Assembly (NCBI GenBank): GCA_029005135.1
Contig: JAQXFO010000001.1
Location: 1-64,000, forward strand
From: Lachnospiraceae bacterium
Lineage (GTDB): Bacteria > Bacillota > Clostridia > Lachnospirales > Lachnospiraceae
Direction of reading: 5' to 3'
DNA length: 64,000 bases
The number at the start of each line of letters is the position of its first letter. Position 1 is the stretch's first letter. The translations under genes and the position numbers were made by a program. The notes under the pieces are model-generated. The model was not told where the DNA came from. It was given only the letters and a program-made list of their open reading frames with translations, and searched no databases. Shown here one piece after another: positions 62,132 to 64,000 of this stretch.

Positions 62132-64000
62132 CTACAGGGTCAGGCTCTTTTCTTCACCAAGATACCGTTCCATACGGCATCGCAGATCCTGATACTCCGG
62201 GGATATCAGATCAGGATCGTCCCGGATCACCGCCGCCGCCGTCTCGGCTGCCGCTTTCATGACGGCTTCATCTCTGAAAATGTCAGCGATACGGAAGGCG
62301 GCTTCACCGCTCTGTCTCAGTCCCAGCAGATCGCCCGGCCCTCTGAGCTTCAAATCGTGGGCGGCGATCGTCATGCCGTCGCGGGAACGGTTCAGGATAT
62401 CGAGACGCTCGCGGATTGTCTCATTTGACATGCCCGTCATATAGATGCAGTAGGACTGTGCGCTGCCGCGGCCCACACGGCCCCTCAGCTGATGAAGCTG
62501 AGCCAGCCCGAAGCGTTCGGCATTTTCTATGAGGATCACCGTGGCGTTGGGCACATCGACGCCGACCTCCACCACCGTCGTGGCCACCAGAATCGACAGG
62601 GCGTTATCGGCAAAAGCCTGCATAACAGCCTCCTTTTCCTCCGGCTTCTGACGACCGTGGAGGATGCCGATCCGGCAGTCGGGCAGTGCCTTTTTCAGGG
62701 AAGCGGCATAGTCGATGACATTCTGTGCCTCGAATTCTTCCGAAGCCTCGATCATCGGGCAGACGACATAGGCCTGATGGCCGGCCCTGACTTCCCTGGC
62801 GATGAAGGCGTGAGCCGTGGGGCGGTAACTGTCCTCGACGACGCAGGTTTTGATCGGCAGACGGGCTTTCGGCATATCATCGAGGATAGAGACGGCCATA
62901 TCCCCGTAGAAAACGACGCTCATGGTGCGGGGAATGGGTGTGGCTGACATGACAAGTGTATGGACATCACAACCCTTTTCACCGAAAAACCGGCGCTGAT
63001 TGACGCCGAAGCGGTGCTGTTCGTCGGTAATGACCAGAGCCAGATTGCGATAGGCCACCGCCTCCTGAAACAGGGCGTGGGTACCGAGCACGGCGTTGGC
63101 ACTGCCGCTGCGGATGGCTTCTTCGACTTCCCGACGTTCGGCGGTCTTCAAAGAACCTGTCAGAAGCACGGGCCTCACGCCGGTGATGATGCCGTCATCG
63201 ATAAGACGCTTCAGATTCTTATAATGCTGTCTTGCCAGTACCTCAGTAGGTGCCATCAGCGCGCACTGGGCGCCGTTTTCGGCGCAGAGGGCCATGGCCA
63301 GAAAGGCCAGGATCGTTTTGCCGGAGCCGACATCCCCCTGCAGCAGCCGTGTCATCCGGTGCCCGCTGCACATATCCTTTTCTATCTCGTGCCAGGCCCG
63401 TTTCTGGGAAACGGTCAGCGTATATGGCAGCCGTTCCATGATAAGCTCGGTCTCCCAGGCCGGTTTCATAACGGCGTCGGAAGGCAGCTCCGTCTCCTGA
63501 CGTTTTAAAAGCCTAAGACCCAGGATAAACTGGAAGAATTCATCAAAAGCGAGACGGCTGCGGGCCAGGGTCAGACGTTCCGTATCTTCGGGAAAATGAA
63601 TCTCCCGGACAGCTTCTCGTTCCCCCATCAGTCCGTGCAGCCGCAGAAAAGAAACCGGCAGGTATTCGGCTTCGCCGGTGACAACGGACAGGGCTTCACG
63701 GACGGCTTTAGAGAAGGCGTTGTTCGTCAGCCCCTTCGTCAGGGCATAACGCGGCACCAGTGTCCGGATTTTCTCGGCATAGGCCTCCGGTGTATAGACA
63801 GCCGGATGATCCATGACGATACCGCTTTTTCCCCGGCTGACGGTGCCGTAGAAGACCACCTCGCGTCCCGGCGTCAGCTGGCTGCGGATATAGGGCATAT
63901 TGAACCAGGTGATCCGCAGCGAGCCTGTCTCATCCCGGATCGTCAGAGAGGTGACCGTGGTGCGCCGCGCCGTCGTGAAGACGGAGGGGCGTGATGTCAG
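62132..64000 (-). CDS. recG: ATP-dependent DNA helicase RecG (5' end outside window)
   Basis: A branch-migrating helicase for stalled forks and junctions, functionally close to RecU. The frame stays open to the right edge of the window, past the track ATG at 63898. The extra residues (RRTTVTSLTIRDETGSLRITWFN) are the OB-fold wedge domain, so the gene starts beyond base 64000. Helicase motifs are LLQGDVGSGKT (Walker A), VITDEQHRFG (DEQH) and LRGRVGRG (motif VI). At least 622 residues are visible. Confidence 0.97.
   Translation of the reverse strand: MTSRPSVFTTARRTTVTSLTIRDETGSLRITWFNMPYIRSQLTPGREVVFYGTVSRGKSGIVMDHPAVYTPEAYAEKIRTLVPRYALTKGLTNNAFSKAVREALSVVTGEAEYLPVSFLRLHGLMGEREAVREIHFPEDTERLTLARSRLAFDEFFQFILGLRLLKRQETELPSDAVMKPAWETELIMERLPYTLTVSQKRAWHEIEKDMCSGHRMTRLLQGDVGSGKTILAFLAMALCAENGAQCALMAPTEVLARQHYKNLKRLIDDGIITGVRPVLLTGSLKTAERREVEEAIRSGSANAVLGTHALFQEAVAYRNLALVITDEQHRFGVNQRRFFGEKGCDVHTLVMSATPIPRTMSVVFYGDMAVSILDDMPKARLPIKTCVVEDSYRPTAHAFIAREVRAGHQAYVVCPMIEASEEFEAQNVIDYAASLKKALPDCRIGILHGRQKPEEKEAVMQAFADNALSILVATTVVEVGVDVPNATVILIENAERFGLAQLHQLRGRVGRGSAQSYCIYMTGMSNETIRERLDILNRSRDGMTIAAHDLKLRGPGDLLGLRQSGEAAFRIADIFRDEAVMKAAAETAAAVIRDDPDLISPEYQDLRCRMERYLGEEKSLTL

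Overview
This window looks like a piece of chromosome from a GC-rich, anaerobic, Gram-positive bacterium of the class Clostridia, most likely in or near the Lachnospiraceae. The evidence is a Bacillus-type SOS switch (lexA opposite a LysM division inhibitor, with Bacillus-type LexA operators), SepF, RecU, a RelQ-type small alarmone synthetase, the short HisG/HisZ pair, a DUF3048 lipoprotein, an NfnAB-like electron-bifurcating pair, and strong AGGAGG ribosome binding sites. The content is almost entirely core genome, very tightly packed, with many 4-base ATGA overlaps. I see no rRNA, tRNA, insertion sequence, prophage or CRISPR array. No gene-free stretch exceeds about 210 bases. Layout, plus strand (1-41008): the 3' part of nnrD, alr, a promoter, yebC, an undecaprenyl-diphosphatase gene broken by an in-frame TGA, ftsK/spoIIIE, a zinc-ribbon/TPR membrane protein, and nfnA-nfnB. 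After a hairpin come phoH, ybeY, a DUF3048 lipoprotein gene and proB, ending in a terminator. Then follow miaB, mutS, mutL, miaA, a YnbB-type PLP enzyme and two different flavoproteins. A promoter starts radC, mreB-like, mreC, mreD, a large PBP2, rodA and a D,D-carboxypeptidase, which together form an elongation and cell-wall cluster. A strong promoter starts a small P-loop protein, an HlyD-like membrane adaptor, yggS and sepF, ending in a strong terminator. The last plus-strand group is aroB, lspA, rluD-like, a cytidylate-kinase-like gene and an AI-2E family transporter. Centre (41005-45538): a tyrosine recombinase, an SRAP (YedK/HMCES) DNA-crosslink protein, a GT4 glycosyltransferase, and the divergent pair yneA-like/lexA, whose shared promoter region carries four LexA operators. 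This is the genome-stability part of the window. Minus strand (45727-64000), read from right to left in transcription order: recG (running off the right edge), terminator; promoter, mgsA-like, rsmD, coaD, a coiled-coil protein, terminator; pepD, relQ-like, a HAD phosphatase; promoter, a small membrane protein, an RluA-family gene, lepB, recU, hisZ, hisG, hisD, hisI, a short RNase E/G; promoter plus a candidate L21 leader, rplU, rpmA, terminator; obgE, nadD, yqeK, rsfS, terminator. Nothing here is clearly a brand-new defence or mobile system. The most interesting observations are: the interrupted uppP; the uncharacterised P-loop/HlyD-like pair in front of yggS-sepF; a PBP2 with a roughly 250-residue insertion beside an MreB-like protein with a degenerate nucleotide-binding motif; an L27 protein without the cleavable Firmicutes leader, together with a missing prp gene; a methylglyoxal-synthase-like protein with changed active-site residues; and a short RNase E/G lacking the zinc-link.
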